From positions 1 to 8,754 of the forward strand of contig CANMAT010000119.1 of the NCBI GenBank assembly GCA_947494865.1: DNA of 8,754 nucleotides, read 5' to 3'. Within the stretch, counting starts at the first letter, position 1. The number at the start of each line of letters is the position of its first letter. Source of the DNA: Deltaproteobacteria bacterium (lineage in GTDB: Bacteria; Myxococcota_A; Polyangia; Polyangiales; Ga0077539). A program made the position numbers and the translations under genes. The notes under the pieces were generated by a model that had not been told where the DNA came from, ran no database searches, and worked only from the letters and a program-made list of their open reading frames with translations. Positions 5,980 through 8,754 of this stretch are shown here, piece by piece.

Positions 5980-6474
5980 ATGGCGACGACCAAGGCCCCC
6001 CAGACCGCAGCCAACAAGACCGCAGCCAACAAGACCAACCGCGGCTTCAACATGGTGAGCGTGATGCTGAGCACCGTCATCGCGGCAGGGGCCGCTGTGG
6101 GCGGCACGTACTTCGGCGCGCACCACGGCCCCGCGCAGGCGACCGAGCTGCCGGCGCCTCCCCCTCCGCTGCCGGGCTACACCCTCGCGCTGGCGCCCTT
6201 CATGGTGATCACCCGCGACGCCGAGCGCGGCAACCACCCGATGCGCGTGGTGCTCAACATCGAGTTCACCGAGGCGACCACCGAGGCGAGCGTGACGCCG
6301 CTGCTGCTGCGCATCCGCGACACGGTGCTCACGCAGCTGCGCGAGCTCTCGTACGAAGACGCGGCCAACCCGCGGCACATGGCCGACCTGCGCCAGAGCC
6401 TGGCGACGCACGTCACCGAGGCGGGCGTGCGCGGCGTGGTGCGGGTGCTCGTGACCGACTTCGTGGTGCAGTGA
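5980..6474 (+). CDS. FliL-like single-pass membrane protein
   Basis: The 164-aa product has the architecture of FliL (flagellar basal-body-associated protein, which surrounds the stator and modulates torque): a short polar N-terminus with a duplicated TAANK segment, one membrane span (about 24-46, MVSVMLSTVIAAGAAVGGTYF), a proline-rich hinge (58-65, PAPPPPLP), and a periplasmic domain. The domain shows FMVITRD (74-80), the strand MRVVLNIEF (88-96), a helix with LLRIRDTVLTQLREL (109-123), SYED (124-127) and the C-terminal VLVTDFVVQ, which closely follows the FliL family ending. No other flagellar gene is in the window, and many myxobacteria lack flagella, so it may be a stand-alone FliL homologue acting with another MotAB/ExbBD-like channel; that is inference. 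Start chosen for its GAGG. It is convergent with thiC, with only 11 bp between the stops. Confidence 0.85.
   Translation: MATTKAPQTAANKTAANKTNRGFNMVSVMLSTVIAAGAAVGGTYFGAHHGPAQATELPAPPPPLPGYTLALAPFMVITRDAERGNHPMRVVLNIEFTEATTEASVTPLLLRIRDTVLTQLRELSYEDAANPRHMADLRQSLATHVTEAGVRGVVRVLVTDFVVQ
6004..6033 (+). repeat. 15-bp tandem duplication in the fliL-like gene
   Basis: ACCGCAGCCAACAAG occurs twice in direct tandem (6004-6018 and 6019-6033), encoding a repeated TAANK in the cytoplasmic tail ahead of the membrane span. The copies are identical, which points to a recent in-frame duplication. Confidence 0.8.
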
Positions 6475-6485
6475 CGGGGGATTGA

Positions 6486-8372
<1,887 letters not shown>

Positions 8373-8375
8373 AGG

Positions 8376-8392
8376 CGCGCGAACCTCGCGCG
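8376..8392 (-). promoter_or_regulatory. GC hairpin abutting the thiC start
   Basis: On the minus strand CGCGCG-AGGTT-CGCGCG forms a 6-bp all-GC stem with a 5-base loop, ending three bases before the thiC ATG. The only Shine-Dalgarno-like bases (GAGG) lie in the loop and stem edge, so folding could affect translation. It may also be a chance result of high GC. Confidence 0.3.
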
Positions 8393-8404
8393 TGGCGCAG
8401 TCGG

Positions 8405-8410
8405 TGTCAA
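8405..8410 (-). promoter_or_regulatory. TTGACA: possible -35 box for thiC
   Basis: A perfect TTGACA is on the minus strand 32 bases before the thiC ATG. No good -10 follows at 16-18 bases (GAGGTT at 17), and a start of transcription at the matching place would leave almost no leader. This is a weak call. The rest of the divergent gap 8373-8486 shows no clear promoter for the MAPEG-family gene. Confidence 0.2.
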
Positions 8411-8486
8411 CGGTCGCGCGCGGCGTGATGTACCGTGCGCGGGCTCGAGGCGAAGCTCACACCCTCGACGAAAGCGACATCGGCTC

Positions 8487-8754
8487 ATGACCACGGCCTA
8501 CTGGTGCGTTCTCATCGCGGGCGTGCTGCCCTACCTCGCCACCGTCATCGCGAAGGCCGGGGTGAAGTTCGACAACAACAACCCGCGCGACTGGCTCGCG
8601 AAGCAAGAGGGCTGGCGCCGCCGCGCCAACGCCGCGCAGTCGAACGGCTTCGAAACCTTTCCCCTCTTCGCCGCGGCCGTGGTGGTGGCCCACCTCGCGC
8701 ACGCGCCGCAGGCCCGCGTCGACCAGCTCGCGATGGGGTTCATCGCCGCGCGCG
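8487..8754 (+). CDS. MAPEG-family membrane protein (3' end beyond the window)
   Basis: The first 89 residues are visible and no stop is reached. The sequence matches the MAPEG family (membrane-associated proteins in eicosanoid and glutathione metabolism), small four-helix integral membrane proteins of about 130-150 aa. Visible parts: a first membrane helix (about 5-24, YWCVLIAGVLPYLATVIAKA), the loop FDNNNPRDWLAKQEGWRRR (28-46), the family signature RANAAQSNGFETFP (46-59), which in characterised members lines the glutathione site, and a second helix (60-71, LFAAAVVVAHLA). Bacterial members with this loop are mostly uncharacterised, so glutathione dependence is only possible. ATG 8487 begins the family N-terminus directly; the Shine-Dalgarno is poor. 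It is divergent from thiC across 114 bp. Confidence 0.88.
   Translation, partial: MTTAYWCVLIAGVLPYLATVIAKAGVKFDNNNPRDWLAKQEGWRRRANAAQSNGFETFPLFAAAVVVAHLAHAPQARVDQLAMGFIAAR

Overview
The window is a GC-rich (by eye about 70%), gene-dense stretch of bacterial chromosome. It best fits a myxobacterium-like member of the Myxococcota (Polyangia). The reasons are the very high third-position GC, a secreted beta-sandwich protein and a lipoprotein with an Asp/Ala/Pro-rich linker of a style common in that group, and the housekeeping gene content. The taxonomic call is inference. No mobile element, CRISPR array, tRNA or rRNA was recognised.

Layout from left to right: the 3' end of a secreted-type protein (1-428, +); purE (516-1028, +); a convergent two-gene unit on the minus strand made of purA (2814-1531) and an unrecognised 169-aa ORF (1534-1025) whose start overlaps the purA stop as ATGA; a CoA-pyrophosphatase-like Nudix hydrolase (2963-3547, +) divergent from purA; a 56-bp convergent gap almost filled by two tandem identical palindromes; larB (4365-3604, -); a divergent lipoprotein esterase (4466-5755, +); a 224-bp intergenic region with an isolated A/T block and a possible flagellar-type promoter; a stand-alone FliL-like membrane protein (5980-6474, +); thiC (8372-6486, -); and the 5' part of a divergent MAPEG-family membrane protein (8487-8754, +, runs off the window).

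Most genes are ordinary nucleotide and cofactor metabolism: PurE and PurA act in IMP and AMP synthesis, ThiC makes the thiamine pyrimidine, LarB makes the first intermediate of the nickel-pincer nucleotide cofactor, and the Nudix enzyme probably turns over CoA or a related nucleotide. They alternate in strand, so apart from purA plus its overlapping partner there is little evidence for multi-gene operons. No clearly new multi-gene system is visible. The items most worth a second look are the unknown protein translationally coupled to purA, the tandem 21-bp-period palindromes, the orphan FliL-like gene with a sigma-28-like upstream motif, and the GC hairpin that abuts the thiC start in the absence of a recognisable TPP riboswitch.
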